Assembly (NCBI GenBank): GCA_016932815.1 | Contig: JAFGCC010000020.1 | Coordinates: forward strand, 38,746-102,745 | Direction of reading: 5' to 3' | DNA length: 64,000 nucleotides | Source of the DNA: Microcaldota archaeon | Lineage (GTDB): Archaea > Micrarchaeota > Micrarchaeia > Anstonellales > Bilamarchaeaceae | Shown here: piece after piece, positions 8,693 to 17,875 of the stretch | How the letters are laid out: each line of letters starts with the position of its first letter | How positions within the stretch are numbered: the stretch's first letter is position 1 | Program-made: the position numbers and the translations under genes | Notes under the pieces: generated by a model | Told to the model about the DNA's origin: nothing | The model's database searches: none | Seen by the model: the letters and a program-made list of their open reading frames with translations, nothing else

Positions 8693-10903
8693 ATGGCAGG
8701 ACCACAGTACATGGGAAGGGACGCTAAGGGGGCAACCGCACTCAAAGAGACTACTCTGGAAAAATTGTACAACACTTATGCCAAGCAATTCAGGATTGAA
8801 TTGAGGGATAAATTCGGAGGGCTTTTCCCGTCCAAGCCGCTAAGCGAATACAGTGAAGCGGAAATCGCCAACATAAGCGGCGAACTCATGGAATCCAAGG
8901 AGTACTGGAAGGCACTAGATGACGCTTACAAGGGTTTTGAAGAGAGCATGAAGGCCCTTAGTTCCCAGGGAAAGCTGCAGCTAGACGGAATGAAGCTTCC
9001 GGCAAACGAGGCAATCGCCAAGGCGGAACTGCTGCTTAGGACCGAATACGCGATGGCGGCAGAAGGGCTAAACTCGCTTGGGCTAGAAGGCGCCTGGAAG
9101 AAATTGGGCAAGGAACTGAAAGCCAACATGAAGGCCAAGAAGGGCAGGAGGCAGATGGGGGTGGCCAGGCAGAGCGATTACGAGAAGCTCCTAGAGGACC
9201 CGGACCGCTTTGCGCAGAGCTTCAAGGAATCAAAAAACCTCCTGGAGTTCCTAAACAAAGTTACGCAGAACGAAGGGATGGCCAGGAAGATTTACCAGAA
9301 ACTAAGCAAGGGCAGCCCGACAGATTTCAAGCTGCTAGAAGCCGCAGTAAAGCTCAAAATCGTTCCGGACGTTGCGGAACTCCCAAAGGTCACAATCAGG
9401 GGCAAGCTCGCCGACAAGCTCTTTGAGGCGGGCAGGATGAACCTCGCTTCAATGTGGGGAGGCGTAAAGGGGATGGCCAAGCTCATAAAGATGGTGAGGG
9501 AGCAGGCGACCATGGCCGCCCGCGCCGCCGCATTGGGCTCAAGGACAATCCGCCAGGAAGCATACAGGGAATTCGCTCAGAGCGAGTGGCTCCACAAGGC
9601 CACCACAACCAAGCTGGTAATAGGCTTCATCGCACTCTGGGCGCTAAAATCCTGCGTCGGCTCCAAAGTGGAGAAATCACTCGGGCTTGATTCCACTCCC
9701 AAGAAGGACCCGATGAGCGATGCCCTGCGCGGGGTAGCCGCGTCTAACCTCAACCGCAAGAACATAACGAAAATGCTGGATGCGCTTGAAGTAGAAGGCA
9801 GGAAACTCTCCGAAGAAGAGAAGATGCGCGCACTAAGGATTGCAGGGGGAAGCAAGCAGGACACCTCCGACAAAACCCTCACCGAGTACGTGAAGATTGC
9901 CGCAATACTGCAGTTCATGCCTAATAAGAAGGCAAACGAGATTGCGAAACTCTCAAAGGCGGTTTATGCATACGTGGACCCCAAAAAGCAGGAGGAATTC
10001 GCAAGGAAGGCACTTGAGTTTTCCAAGAAAGAGCCAAAGCTGGATGCCGGCGCGCTCTTTGCAAAAACCATGGCTTCTTCCGAAGCCCTAAAAGGAGCGG
10101 TCCTAGAGTCATACTGGGGAAGGGAGTTTTCGCCCAGGCTCTTTGTGGGCTTTGCAGAAGGGGGCAAGGCTAACCCCAACCTGTCTCCTTTGCGCTCAAT
10201 GCTGCGCAAGGCCGCAGTGGACAAAAAGATTACCCAGCAGCAGATGGTTAATCTCGCCAAGATGTTCGCTTCGCTCTACACGGCAACCAACAAGAAGGGG
10301 GAGCAGGAAGGCTACGTCCCCAAGACCTACGAATCGGATTTCGAGGCAGCACTAAACCTCACTTCCAGGGGATTCACCCCCATGGCAATAAGGGCATCAC
10401 TCTCCGGGATGAGCGGGTATTTCGACTACTACCAGCAAGGAAAGGCCCAGCAGGCAATCTCCGAAGTGATGGAGAGGCTCCCCAAGGCGGCAAGCGGCGC
10501 GCAGGTGCGCGGGATGCTCCTAGATTACATGCAGGAGCACAAGGGCTGGCTCAAGAAGGGCTCACTTGCCAGGTACACTTCGTTTGCAATAGGGAAACTG
10601 CTAGATGAGAATTCTTCTTTGGAAAAGCTCCTGGACTCTGACAAGCGCAAGGGGCTTGCTAACTACCTCTCGCGCAGGTATCTCGGAACAAAGGGGGCAG
10701 AACTCCTCACATACGAGCAGATAGTGAATGTCGCGGCCGCCCTTGGGAAATACGCTTCCGCAAACGACGAGAACCTAATGGGGGTGCGCAACTCCAAGAC
10801 CAGCGTATTCGGGGCAAACAAATTCATGGACGAATTCGTGGACACCATCTACCCGCCTGAGCCCAAACCCGAAGCCGCGCAGGATGCGGGCCCCGAATCC
10901 TAG
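8693..10903 (+). CDS. Large helical one-pass membrane protein, unrecognised
   Basis: 736 residues, no family recognised. Residues 1-300 are charged and helical. One clear transmembrane helix sits at about 303-320 (KLVIGFIALWALKSCVGSK). The remaining 400 residues are an all-helical, Lys/Ala-rich region with repeated short helices that look like an alpha-solenoid. The tail is acidic and Pro-rich (PPEPKPEAAQ). It shares overall style (helical, Ala/Lys/Glu-rich, central hydrophobic part) with the preceding 1140-residue protein, and the pair is probably functionally linked. This is inference from order and composition only. Confidence 0.85.
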   Translation: MAGPQYMGRDAKGATALKETTLEKLYNTYAKQFRIELRDKFGGLFPSKPLSEYSEAEIANISGELMESKEYWKALDDAYKGFEESMKALSSQGKLQLDGMKLPANEAIAKAELLLRTEYAMAAEGLNSLGLEGAWKKLGKELKANMKAKKGRRQMGVARQSDYEKLLEDPDRFAQSFKESKNLLEFLNKVTQNEGMARKIYQKLSKGSPTDFKLLEAAVKLKIVPDVAELPKVTIRGKLADKLFEAGRMNLASMWGGVKGMAKLIKMVREQATMAARAAALGSRTIRQEAYREFAQSEWLHKATTTKLVIGFIALWALKSCVGSKVEKSLGLDSTPKKDPMSDALRGVAASNLNRKNITKMLDALEVEGRKLSEEEKMRALRIAGGSKQDTSDKTLTEYVKIAAILQFMPNKKANEIAKLSKAVYAYVDPKKQEEFARKALEFSKKEPKLDAGALFAKTMASSEALKGAVLESYWGREFSPRLFVGFAEGGKANPNLSPLRSMLRKAAVDKKITQQQMVNLAKMFASLYTATNKKGEQEGYVPKTYESDFEAALNLTSRGFTPMAIRASLSGMSGYFDYYQQGKAQQAISEVMERLPKAASGAQVRGMLLDYMQEHKGWLKKGSLARYTSFAIGKLLDENSSLEKLLDSDKRKGLANYLSRRYLGTKGAELLTYEQIVNVAAALGKYASANDENLMGVRNSKTSVFGANKFMDEFVDTIYPPEPKPEAAQDAGPES

Positions 10904-10915
10904 GCAATCCTTTCC

Positions 10916-10925
10916 TTTTTTATAT
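10916..10925 (+). promoter_or_regulatory. TATA box of cysS
   Basis: TTTTTATATT lies about 29 bases before the GTG start at 10950, fitting a leaderless or near-leaderless transcript and supporting that unusual start codon. Confidence 0.45.
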
Positions 10926-10949
10926 TATTTCTTATATCCGTAAGGAATT

Positions 10950-12350
10950 GTGGAGAACGTGAAGATATACAATTCGCTAACCAGGGAAAAAGAGGACTTC
11001 GCGCCCGTGGGAGAGGGAAAGCTCTACTTCTACGTGTGCGGGCTAACCCCCTACGACCATGCGCACCTGGGGCACGCTCGGACGTACATCTCCATGGACC
11101 TAATAAAGCGCTACCTGCTCCACAAGGGCTACAAGGTGTTCCACATCCAGAACATAACGGATGTAGAAGACAAGATTTTCGCCCGCGCAAAAAAAATTGG
11201 CACATCGCCTTTGGAACTAGCAGAAAAGTTCCAGGATGAGGCGATGGAGGAATTCGGGAAACTCAACATCCTTAGCGCGGATGCATACCCGAGGGTGAGC
11301 GCCCACATCCCGCAGATAATAAGCATGATAGAAAAGATAATTGAAAACGGGTATGCATACGAAACCGGGACAGGGGTTTATTTCTCGGTTTCCTCTTTCA
11401 AAGGATACGGGAAGCTCTCCGGGCAGAAGCTTGACGAAATAAAAAAGGGTGCCAGGGTGGAGCCCGATGAAACGAAAAAGGACCCGGCTGATTTTGCGCT
11501 CTGGAAAAAAGGGGAAGACGTTCTCACATTCGATAGCCCATGGGGGAAGGGCCGCCCCGGCTGGCACATAGAGTGCTCCGCGATGGCGATGGAATACACA
11601 AAGGGAAGGGCGCTTGACATCCACGGCGGAGGCATGGACCTCTCTTTCCCGCACCACGAAAACGAGATTGCGCAGGCCGAAGCCGCAAGGGGAGAGCAGT
11701 TTGCAAAGTACTGGATGCACACGGGCTTCTTAACGGTAAACGGGGAAAAAATGGGAAAATCCCTTGGGAACTTCATAGTCATAAATGAAGTGCTGGAGCG
11801 CTGCCCGCCCTATGCATTGAGGCTCTTTTTCCTGCATAGCCATTATAGGAGCCCCGTTGATTACAACGCGGAAGCTGTGTGCTCGGCGCAGGTTGCAGCC
11901 GAGAGATTGTTCAACTTCATGGACAAGGCCGGGGAACTTCCCAAAGAAGGCGGGGCGGAAAACCATGAACTTCGCGCGAAACTCATAGCCGAAAAAGAAT
12001 CATTCTACTTTGCAATGGACGACGATTTTGACACCCCCTCCGCCCTTGCGCACATGTTCGCCTACATGAACGCGTGCTTCTCCGAATTGCGCGGGGAATC
12101 CCCGGATTATCCTGCGATTGCGGATGCAAGGGAGGAATTCTCCAAGATGCTCTGGATTTTCGGGCTCAAAAAAGAGGAGAAAAAGCTCGGCTCCAAAGAG
12201 GGGAAGGAAATAGATTCCCTAATTGCACAGCGCGAAGAGGCAAGGGCGAAAAAGGATTTTGCCAGGGCCGATGAGATACGCGGCAAGCTCTCGGAATTAG
12301 GCGTGGCCCTTGAGGATACCGATGGCGGGCCCAGATGGAGGCTAAAATGA
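10950..12350 (+). CDS. cysS: Cysteinyl-tRNA synthetase
   Basis: Class I aminoacyl-tRNA synthetase that charges tRNA-Cys with cysteine in the cytosol; 466 residues, normal length. The zinc-site VCGLTPYDHAHLGH contains the HIGH-type signature (H39-L-G-H). GWHIECSAM and PHHENE provide further zinc ligands. KMGKS at 267-271 is the KMSKS loop. The start is GTG at 10950, giving MENVKIYNS, directly at the expected start point downstream of a TATA box. Its TGA overlaps the ATG of the next gene (ATGA), so the two are co-transcribed. A directly charging CysS means the organism need not rely on the SepRS/SepCysS route for Cys-tRNA. Confidence 0.97.
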   Translation: MENVKIYNSLTREKEDFAPVGEGKLYFYVCGLTPYDHAHLGHARTYISMDLIKRYLLHKGYKVFHIQNITDVEDKIFARAKKIGTSPLELAEKFQDEAMEEFGKLNILSADAYPRVSAHIPQIISMIEKIIENGYAYETGTGVYFSVSSFKGYGKLSGQKLDEIKKGARVEPDETKKDPADFALWKKGEDVLTFDSPWGKGRPGWHIECSAMAMEYTKGRALDIHGGGMDLSFPHHENEIAQAEAARGEQFAKYWMHTGFLTVNGEKMGKSLGNFIVINEVLERCPPYALRLFFLHSHYRSPVDYNAEAVCSAQVAAERLFNFMDKAGELPKEGGAENHELRAKLIAEKESFYFAMDDDFDTPSALAHMFAYMNACFSELRGESPDYPAIADAREEFSKMLWIFGLKKEEKKLGSKEGKEIDSLIAQREEARAKKDFARADEIRGKLSELGVALEDTDGGPRWRLK

Positions 12351-13534
12351 TGGGATGCCATTCCGATAATTTCGGAGCGAAAATCCGCAGCCCCCTGCTG
12401 GCAATAATGCTTTTTTCAATCCTCCTTCTTGCAGGCTGCCCCCAGGATAACAGGGTGCCTCCTGCGCAGGAGGATGATGGGGAAGTAGAATACGTGCAGC
12501 CGGAACCGGAACCTGGGCCGGAGCCGCTTGTTACCAAAGTGGGATTCATAGGCCCCCTAACCGGGGAGAATGCGTCTTTGGGCCAAGAAGCCCTCAATGC
12601 CCTCAGGCTTGCGGCATCGGAACTATCAGACAACCTTTATTCGTATGAGATAATAGAGCAGGATGGAAAGTGCAGCTACACTAATGCAGCCGAGGCCCTA
12701 GAATACCTCGTCGATTTTAGGGGCGTGGGCGCGGTTATAGGCGGGCTCTGCCCGGATGAAGTGGACGGGATGGCGGCATCCTTGGAAGAGCGGAGCGCCA
12801 TACTAATTTCCCTCTCCAAAGGAACAATGGACAACGGGCAGGTAATGTCCTTTGCCCCGCCCGAAGGCTCATCCGCGGATGCCCTAGCATCCTTGTGCGC
12901 ATCCCGCGGGATGAAGAGGGTTCTCGTAGTAAGCGATGGAAGCGCGGCCGCGCTTGCAAAAAAATCCCTATTCGAATCCTCCGCCAGGAAAGCGGGGCTC
13001 TCGGTCCTGCCCGCGCAGGTATGCGCTTCGGACTTTTCGTCTGCCGCCCTCCTAATAAGGGGATACAACCCGGAAGCGATAATAGTCACGGCGCAGGATT
13101 CTTCTAATGCCGCAAAGGTGGTAAACACCCTGCGCTCTTATGGGATAAGCGCGAAGATAGCGGGGGATTCGCTCCTAATCACTTATGAGGCACTCTCCGC
13201 AATGGGGGATAATTCCGAGGGCATTTACTCCCTGGATTCCGGCCCGGATTATATGGAGGGCAGATTAGCCTATTTCCTAAACGAATACTCTTTTGCCTAC
13301 GGGGAGCCGCATGATGCTGAACTCGTGGTAAATGCCGCAAACGCCCTCTACCTCCTTGCGCAGGCGCAGGATTTCTATTCCTACCGCGCAACGCCGCAGG
13401 ATTTTAGGAACTACTGGATTAGCCTCGATAGCTGGGAGGGCTTTGGGGGAGCGCTCTTTTTTGAGCATGGGGACCGGACTTCGCCTTTTAGGGAGGTAAC
13501 GGTGTCCGGCGGAAGCGTTGAAATCCTCTCCTAA
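12347..13534 (+). CDS. Secreted lipoprotein, periplasmic-binding-protein type 1 (LivJ-like)
   Basis: Extracellular substrate-binding protein of the Leu/Ile/Val-binding (type 1 periplasmic-binding) fold. The ATG at 12347 overlaps the cysS stop as ATGA; an upstream ATG at 12335 is in frame but lacks that coupling. A hydrophobic signal ends in the lipobox LLLAGC, followed by an acidic/Pro-rich linker (PEPEPGPEP) and the fold start VGFIGPLTGENASLGQE, the standard opening of this family. No permease or ATPase of a branched-chain amino-acid transporter is adjacent, so it may work as a receptor or with transport genes elsewhere. Ligand unknown. Confidence 0.85.
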   Translation: MMGCHSDNFGAKIRSPLLAIMLFSILLLAGCPQDNRVPPAQEDDGEVEYVQPEPEPGPEPLVTKVGFIGPLTGENASLGQEALNALRLAASELSDNLYSYEIIEQDGKCSYTNAAEALEYLVDFRGVGAVIGGLCPDEVDGMAASLEERSAILISLSKGTMDNGQVMSFAPPEGSSADALASLCASRGMKRVLVVSDGSAAALAKKSLFESSARKAGLSVLPAQVCASDFSSAALLIRGYNPEAIIVTAQDSSNAAKVVNTLRSYGISAKIAGDSLLITYEALSAMGDNSEGIYSLDSGPDYMEGRLAYFLNEYSFAYGEPHDAELVVNAANALYLLAQAQDFYSYRATPQDFRNYWISLDSWEGFGGALFFEHGDRTSPFREVTVSGGSVEILS

Positions 13535-13622
13535 CCCTTTTTATTCCTTTTTGCGCATTTTATCCCTCACCAGTTTTATTCCCAGCAGGGTCGGCGCCGT
13601 GCTTTCCCCGCAGGATGAAAAT

Positions 13623-13697
13623 GGGCTTGTAGCTCAGCTTGGCTAGAGCACCGGACTCTTAATCCGGGTGTCGGGGGTTCGAATCCCCTCAAGCCCG
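13623..13697 (+). tRNA. tRNA-Lys (CTT)
   Basis: Complete cloverleaf of 75 nt: acceptor GGGCTTG/CAAGCCC with discriminator G, D-stem GCTC/GAGC, anticodon stem CCGGA/TCCGG with loop CTCTTAA (anticodon CTT), and T-loop TTCGAAT on a GGGGG/CCCCT stem. CCA is not encoded and there is no intron. Confidence 0.96.
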
Positions 13698-14048
13698 CTT
13701 CTGCCCTTTCGTTTTCCAAATCTGTGCAACCTTCGGTTGCATCTCTTGAGCAGAGCTCAAGAAAGAAAGGGCCGGTTCCCCCAAAGAAAAAGGATTTTGA
13801 GGTATTACTCTTTCTTTTTCTTCCCACTCCCGCTTTTGGGTTTCGTGTTTTGGATTCTGGGTTTTGGGTTTTGTACGGATACGTCTGATAATTTAGGGTT
13901 TCCGGTTTCGGGTTCTGGTTGTTTGGATTTTTCCCCAAAGAAAAAGAATTATGGGCATTATCCCTTTTCCTATTCCTTCTTCCAGTTTTCCAGATGGATG
14001 CGCTCTGTTTCCCATGCTCTTTAAAAATCGGAATGCGCTAAGCAGGTT
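13698..14048. repeat. 351-bp non-coding stretch: two perfect hairpins, a direct repeat and a degenerate heptamer tract
   Basis: Directly after tRNA-Lys come two perfect hairpins: GCAACC-TTC-GGTTGC (13726-13740) and TCTTGAGC-AGA-GCTCAAGA (13744-13762). A T/G-rich tract at about 13831-13930, read on the minus strand, breaks into 7-base units such as AAAACCC, AAAACCC, AGAATCC, AAACCCT, AACCGGA, with one phase shift. It is flanked by a direct repeat of CCCCAAAGAAAAAG (about 13779 and 13933). No gene is supported here. The style recalls heptameric short tandem repeats of some cyanobacteria, but relatedness is not claimed. Confidence 0.6.
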
Positions 14049-14360
14049 GTGGATTCGAAAACCAGGCTCCTCCACTGGATGCTAAATGCGTCGAGGGGAG
14101 GGCCAACGCGCATACGCATACTGCGCACTATAAGCAGCAACCCACAGAATACCCGCGCACTCGCAATGGAGCTAAAGCTCGACTACAAGACCGTGCAGTC
14201 GCACATGGAAATGCTCCTTGGGCATGGGATAATCTACACCCCCAAAAGGGGCTATGGCTCTGTTTATTTCATAGGCCCCGAATGGGAAGGCAATGAATTC
14301 TTAAATGATTTGCTAAGAGGTAATGACGATGGCAAAAAAAAGCGAAAAAGGAAAAAATGA
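14049..14360 (+). CDS. Winged-helix DNA-binding protein (ArsR-like)
   Basis: 103-residue transcription factor. The core RIRILRTISSNPQNTR, then ALAMELKLDYKTVQSHM and GYGSVYFIGPEW, read as helix, recognition helix and wing of an ArsR-like domain. The tail is very basic (KKKRKRKK). The start is GTG at 14049. Its end overlaps the next gene, a four-helix membrane protein, by about 32 bases. Winged-helix plus small membrane protein pairs occur repeatedly in archaea, and the membrane partner may tether or sense for the regulator; that is inference. Ligand and targets unknown. Confidence 0.8.
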   Translation: MDSKTRLLHWMLNASRGGPTRIRILRTISSNPQNTRALAMELKLDYKTVQSHMEMLLGHGIIYTPKRGYGSVYFIGPEWEGNEFLNDLLRGNDDGKKKRKRKK

Positions 14361-14778
14361 AGCTCGCGCAAGCACCGCGCCAAAGGCGGCAGCGGGGACG
14401 ATACTTATAGTCGCCCTCTCAATAGGGATATTCTTAGCGGCAGACGCGCTATTCCCCTTCCGCGGGCTTGGCGACCGCAGGGAGGTAATGGAATTGATGC
14501 AGAGCTTCTTTACGATAACGACAATCCTCTCTTCTGCGATGTTCCTGGTTTCCGTTTACCTCCTCTACATCTACCTCAAGGATTACCTGGAACTGCGCAG
14601 CGGCTTCACCCTCGGCATACTATTGGCGGTGGCCTCGTTCCTCCTCTTCTCAATCACTTCAAACCCCATATTGCACATGGTGTTTGGGATATTCGGCAAG
14701 GAGGGGATTTTCTCCATAATCCCCATGATTTTCGCAACACTGTCCCTGATAATCCTTGCATGGGTAAGTTCAAGGTAA
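14329..14778 (+). CDS. Four-helix membrane protein coupled to a winged-helix gene
   Basis: 149 residues, with a basic Ala-rich N-terminal tail and four hydrophobic helices (about 24-42, 58-84, 93-111 and 120-147). The ATG at 14329 is preferred over 14323 because GAGGT at about 14316-14320 then has a normal spacing. It overlaps the winged-helix gene, implying co-translation. No conserved catalytic residues are visible. No family recognised; a membrane anchor or sensor for the regulator is the simplest guess. Confidence 0.75.
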   Translation: MAKKSEKGKNEARASTAPKAAAGTILIVALSIGIFLAADALFPFRGLGDRREVMELMQSFFTITTILSSAMFLVSVYLLYIYLKDYLELRSGFTLGILLAVASFLLFSITSNPILHMVFGIFGKEGIFSIIPMIFATLSLIILAWVSSR

Positions 14779-14839
14779 TCCAGGAATACGCCCGATTACG
14801 GGGGAATTTGGGGGATATTCTGGGATTATTCCGGCGAAA

Positions 14840-14849
14840 CTATTTATAA
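14840..14849 (+). promoter_or_regulatory. TATA box of the Met/His-rich secreted protein gene
   Basis: TATTTATAAA lies about 35 bases before the ATG at 14882; GGTG at 14871-14874 then acts as ribosome site within a short leader. Confidence 0.45.
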
Positions 14850-14881
14850 ACGGAAATCCAGCACAGATGCGGTGTTGGATA

Positions 14882-15574
14882 ATGGATGGAAAAATCATCG
14901 CAGCAGCCGCGTTGGTATTAATGTTCAGTGCGGGATTTGCGTTTTTCGGAATTGGGAGCCTGGGGGAATCCCCCCACGATGGGACCGGATTCATGCGGGG
15001 CATGCATTACCAGAACGAAAGCCCCGCCTTGCCCATGGGGGACTGGGGGCAGATGCCCCGGTGTGATGGGCAAGACTGCGCGCCCATGATGGGGCCGCAC
15101 GGAATGGGGCACAAGGGAAACCTTACTATGGGCGAGCCCCAGGAAATCCCAGACGAATGCAGGCAGGCCCTTGAGAGCGGGGAAGCCTCCTCCCTGCTAG
15201 AAGAAATCCGCTCCGCAATGGAGGAGCAGGATTTCGAATTTGCAAAAGAGCTTCGCGAAGAATTAATTGAACTCATGCCAGATGGATGCGCGTTTGCCCA
15301 ACACAGTATGCCCCAAAAGATGAACGAGCAGGGACGGGAAGCACCTCCCATACACGGAATGTCCGAAGAATGCAGGCAGGCCCTTGAGAGCGGGGAATTC
15401 TCCTCCTTAATGGGGGAACTGCATTCAGCCTTGGAATCCGGGGATACTACACTGGCAACCGAACTCAAAGAAGAGATTAGGGAGCTCATGCCAGATGGAT
15501 GCGCGGGTTTTCCTCTTGCGCATGGGATTTGGGGGGCACACGGATGCCCATTTAGCGAGGATGAGGCATCCTAA
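14882..15574 (+). CDS. Secreted Met/His/Cys-rich protein with two internal repeats
   Basis: 230 residues. A hydrophobic signal peptide (MDGKIIAAAALVLMFSAG) leads into a Met/His/Gly-rich stretch (CDGQDCAPMMGPHGMGHKG) that looks metal-binding. Two copies of a helical unit of about 50 residues follow, each beginning ECRQALESGE and ending ELMPDGCA, joined by another Met/His-rich linker. Each unit has Cys at both ends, so each may close with a disulfide. The start at 14882 is chosen over 14867 because it gives a clean signal peptide and has GGTG upstream. It sits 36 bases ahead of the ABC exporter operon. A metal or stress-protein-binding role (CpxP/Spy-like in style) is only a suggestion. Confidence 0.8.
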   Translation: MDGKIIAAAALVLMFSAGFAFFGIGSLGESPHDGTGFMRGMHYQNESPALPMGDWGQMPRCDGQDCAPMMGPHGMGHKGNLTMGEPQEIPDECRQALESGEASSLLEEIRSAMEEQDFEFAKELREELIELMPDGCAFAQHSMPQKMNEQGREAPPIHGMSEECRQALESGEFSSLMGELHSALESGDTTLATELKEEIRELMPDGCAGFPLAHGIWGAHGCPFSEDEAS

Positions 15575-15609
15575 CCCCCCTCTTATCTTCTTTTTGGGAG
15601 TGGCTATAG

Positions 15610-16326
15610 ATGGACAGGGAAGGGGCGGGCACGGTAATGGAGCTGCGCAATGCGTGGAAGACCTACCGCATGGGAAAGGAAAAGGTGCATGCCCTCTCGG
15701 ATTTTAGCCTCAAGATACACAAGAACGATTACATGACGATTGTGGGGCCTTCTGGAAGCGGGAAGAGCACCCTGCTGCACATGCTCGGCCTTCTGGATGT
15801 CCCCACAAGGGGAAGCCTCCTTATTGGGGGCAGGGACATCTCAAGGATGGGAATTGATGAGCGCGCGATAATCCGCGGCAGGAAAATAGGGTTCGTGTTC
15901 CAGGTTTTCAACCTGGTTCCTTCTCTTACCGCAATCAGGAACGTCGCCCTCCCAATGATGATACAGGGCGTTCCCAAGCAAGTGCGCGAAGAGAGGGCGG
16001 CAAGAATACTATCTAGTCTTGGGATGGGGCACAGGCTCGACCACCTCCCAAGCGAACTCTCAGGTGGGCAGAGGCAGAGAGTCGCAATGGCCAGGGCACT
16101 AGTAAACGACCCGGAGCTAATCCTAGCAGACGAGCCTACGGGCAACCTGGATTCCAAGACCGGCGAGGAAGTCGTGAAGCTTTTTGACAAATTGCACAAA
16201 GACGGCAGGACATTGGTCGTAGTAACGCATGACCCCTCTATTGCGAGGCATGGGGAGAGGACGGTCTGGATAAAAGACGGAAGGATAGAGCGTGACACTA
16301 CAAAGGATACTAACAAACCAAAATGA
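15610..16326 (+). CDS. ABC exporter ATPase, MacB/LolD type
   Basis: 238-residue ATP-binding subunit that powers the two FtsX/MacB-like permeases encoded downstream. Motifs in order: Walker [10 protein letters not shown] (about 46-54), Q-loop [10 protein letters not shown], signature LSGGQRQR (about 147), Walker [13 protein letters not shown] and H-loop VVTHD. The DEPTGNLDS wording is characteristic of the LolD/MacB/FtsE subgroup. An internal Met at about residue 10 ([13 protein letters not shown]) is an alternative start. Followed by a secreted Ig-like protein 25 bases on. Substrate unknown; this class moves lipoproteins or peptides or does mechanical work on envelope proteins. Confidence 0.95.
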   Translation: MDREGAGTVMELRNAWKTYRMGKEKVHALSDFSLKIHKNDYMTIVGPSGSGKSTLLHMLGLLDVPTRGSLLIGGRDISRMGIDERAIIRGRKIGFVFQVFNLVPSLTAIRNVALPMMIQGVPKQVREERAARILSSLGMGHRLDHLPSELSGGQRQRVAMARALVNDPELILADEPTGNLDSKTGEEVVKLFDKLHKDGRTLVVVTHDPSIARHGERTVWIKDGRIERDTTKDTNKPK

Positions 16327-16351
16327 AACAAGGCAAAACGATGGTGTGAAA

Positions 16352-17869
16352 ATGAAACGAAGTTATTTGTTGTTTGCAGTAATGCTGCTTGGGCTCTCCT
16401 TTGCGGGGCTTAGCGTGGATGATTATTCGCTCTCGCCGCAGGTAGTGGAGCCAGGCGATTCCGGAGTATTGGAGATTACGATTTCCAATGGGGCAGATAG
16501 CGACACGGTGGAAAACGTTGCGATAACCGTTTCATCCGCCAGTACCCTGGGAATAGACCGCAGTTTCCTAGTCGGGGACCTGGAGGCAAAATCCTCGGTC
16601 GTGGTGTCGCTGCCCTTTACCGCCTCAGAGAACGTAACGAGCGGTTATTACGTGGTTGAAGTCCATGCAGTGGGCAGGACCAAGGAGTATTATCTTGACT
16701 CCAACAACCAGCTAAAATCCAAGACCGAAACGTTTGAAAAAAGCGCGTCAATACCAATCCAGATTGTCGAGCAGCCGGTAATCTCGGTTGCAATTTCCGA
16801 GAAGGTCGTAGATGAATTGACACAAGAGGAATTCGTCTTCACCAATTCCGGAGGGGACGCAAAAAGGATACAGGTTACAATCCTCAACGACGGAATAGGG
16901 TTCTCCAACATGGGGAAAGTTTACCTTGCCTCTTTAGAAGATGAAGCAACCGTGAGCGCAACGCTGGATGCGCGCGGAGCAGAAGACGGGGCGGCCAAGC
17001 TAAGGCTCCAGCTAACTTACTACAATGAAATCGGGACCGAACAGGCCGAAGTGATGGAAATCCCCATCACAGTAAAGAAGGGGGGAGGAAACTTCCTCTT
17101 CGTTCAGGATGGGGCGATGCTAGCAGGCGAAAACGGCAAGCTGGATTTGGAACTAACCAACGTGGGGCCATCGGTTTCGGATTTGAGCATCACTTCCGGC
17201 ACCGACGGAGTGAGCCTAAAAGGGCTAAATGAATACACCCTAGGGGACCTTGCAGAAGGCGAAACCACGACTTTCGAGCTCTCAATCGTCTCGGATTTGG
17301 ACCCTGGGACGCAGAACGTTGAGTTTGACCTTAGCTGGGAGGAAAACGGGGAAGAGAGGAGCGGAAGCGTAACGATACCGATAAAGGTAATTCCGGATTC
17401 CGCAATAAGCGTATACCTGGAGGCAAAGACCACCCCCCTGGCCGCGAACTCGGAGAACACGCTCTCGGTTACGGTTTCCAACCTGGGAGTCTATGACATA
17501 CAGGGGACCACGCTGAGAATCGAGAGCGAGGCTTTCACGCTGGAGACCATACAGGCAGAGCAGTTTATGGGAGAGCTTGAGAGCGACGATTTTAGCAGCG
17601 TCCAGTACGACATAACCGTGGAGAACGTGCCCGCAGGGGAATACCCCGTGCTGGTTACGGTCTCCTTCAGGGACGCTTCGGGAGAATGGTCGAGTGTGGA
17701 GCGGGAAATCCCCATTACGGTAAGGGGATTTGGCTCTTCAATGTCCGAATCCGGCATGGGCAGCCGGGGAGGCCTTAATATCCCCGTGATAGCGGGAACC
17801 GTCGCAATAGGCGCGGGAGCCTACTGGCTCTGGAAAAAGAGGAAGAAGAAATCGCACTATGGAGGGTGA
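16352..17869 (+). CDS. Secreted Ig-like (CARDB/NEW3-type) repeat protein with C-terminal membrane anchor
   Basis: 505 residues. The ATG at 16352 follows GGTGTGA and gives a signal peptide ([19 protein letters not shown]). The exterior part consists of about four beta-sandwich units with the wording of alpha-galactosidase NEW3/CARDB domains ([22 protein letters not shown] openings, for example [20 protein letters not shown]). The C-terminus is a single helix ([18 protein letters not shown]) and a basic stop-transfer tail. It lies between the ATPase and permease genes, so it is probably the extracellular partner of the exporter, comparable to the COG1361 S-layer-like proteins often next to archaeal MacB-type systems. 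Partner role inferred. Confidence 0.85.
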   Translation: MKRSYLLFAVMLLGLSFAGLSVDDYSLSPQVVEPGDSGVLEITISNGADSDTVENVAITVSSASTLGIDRSFLVGDLEAKSSVVVSLPFTASENVTSGYYVVEVHAVGRTKEYYLDSNNQLKSKTETFEKSASIPIQIVEQPVISVAISEKVVDELTQEEFVFTNSGGDAKRIQVTILNDGIGFSNMGKVYLASLEDEATVSATLDARGAEDGAAKLRLQLTYYNEIGTEQAEVMEIPITVKKGGGNFLFVQDGAMLAGENGKLDLELTNVGPSVSDLSITSGTDGVSLKGLNEYTLGDLAEGETTTFELSIVSDLDPGTQNVEFDLSWEENGEERSGSVTIPIKVIPDSAISVYLEAKTTPLAANSENTLSVTVSNLGVYDIQGTTLRIESEAFTLETIQAEQFMGELESDDFSSVQYDITVENVPAGEYPVLVTVSFRDASGEWSSVEREIPITVRGFGSSMSESGMGSRGGLNIPVIAGTVAIGAGAYWLWKKRKKKSHYGG

Positions 17870-17875
17870 GGAAGA

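Noticed and set aside
13831..13930. Telomere-like or eukaryotic TTTAGGG repeat
   Set aside because: Only one exact TTTAGGG occurs; the tract is a degenerate heptamer series inside a bacterial-style compact chromosome.
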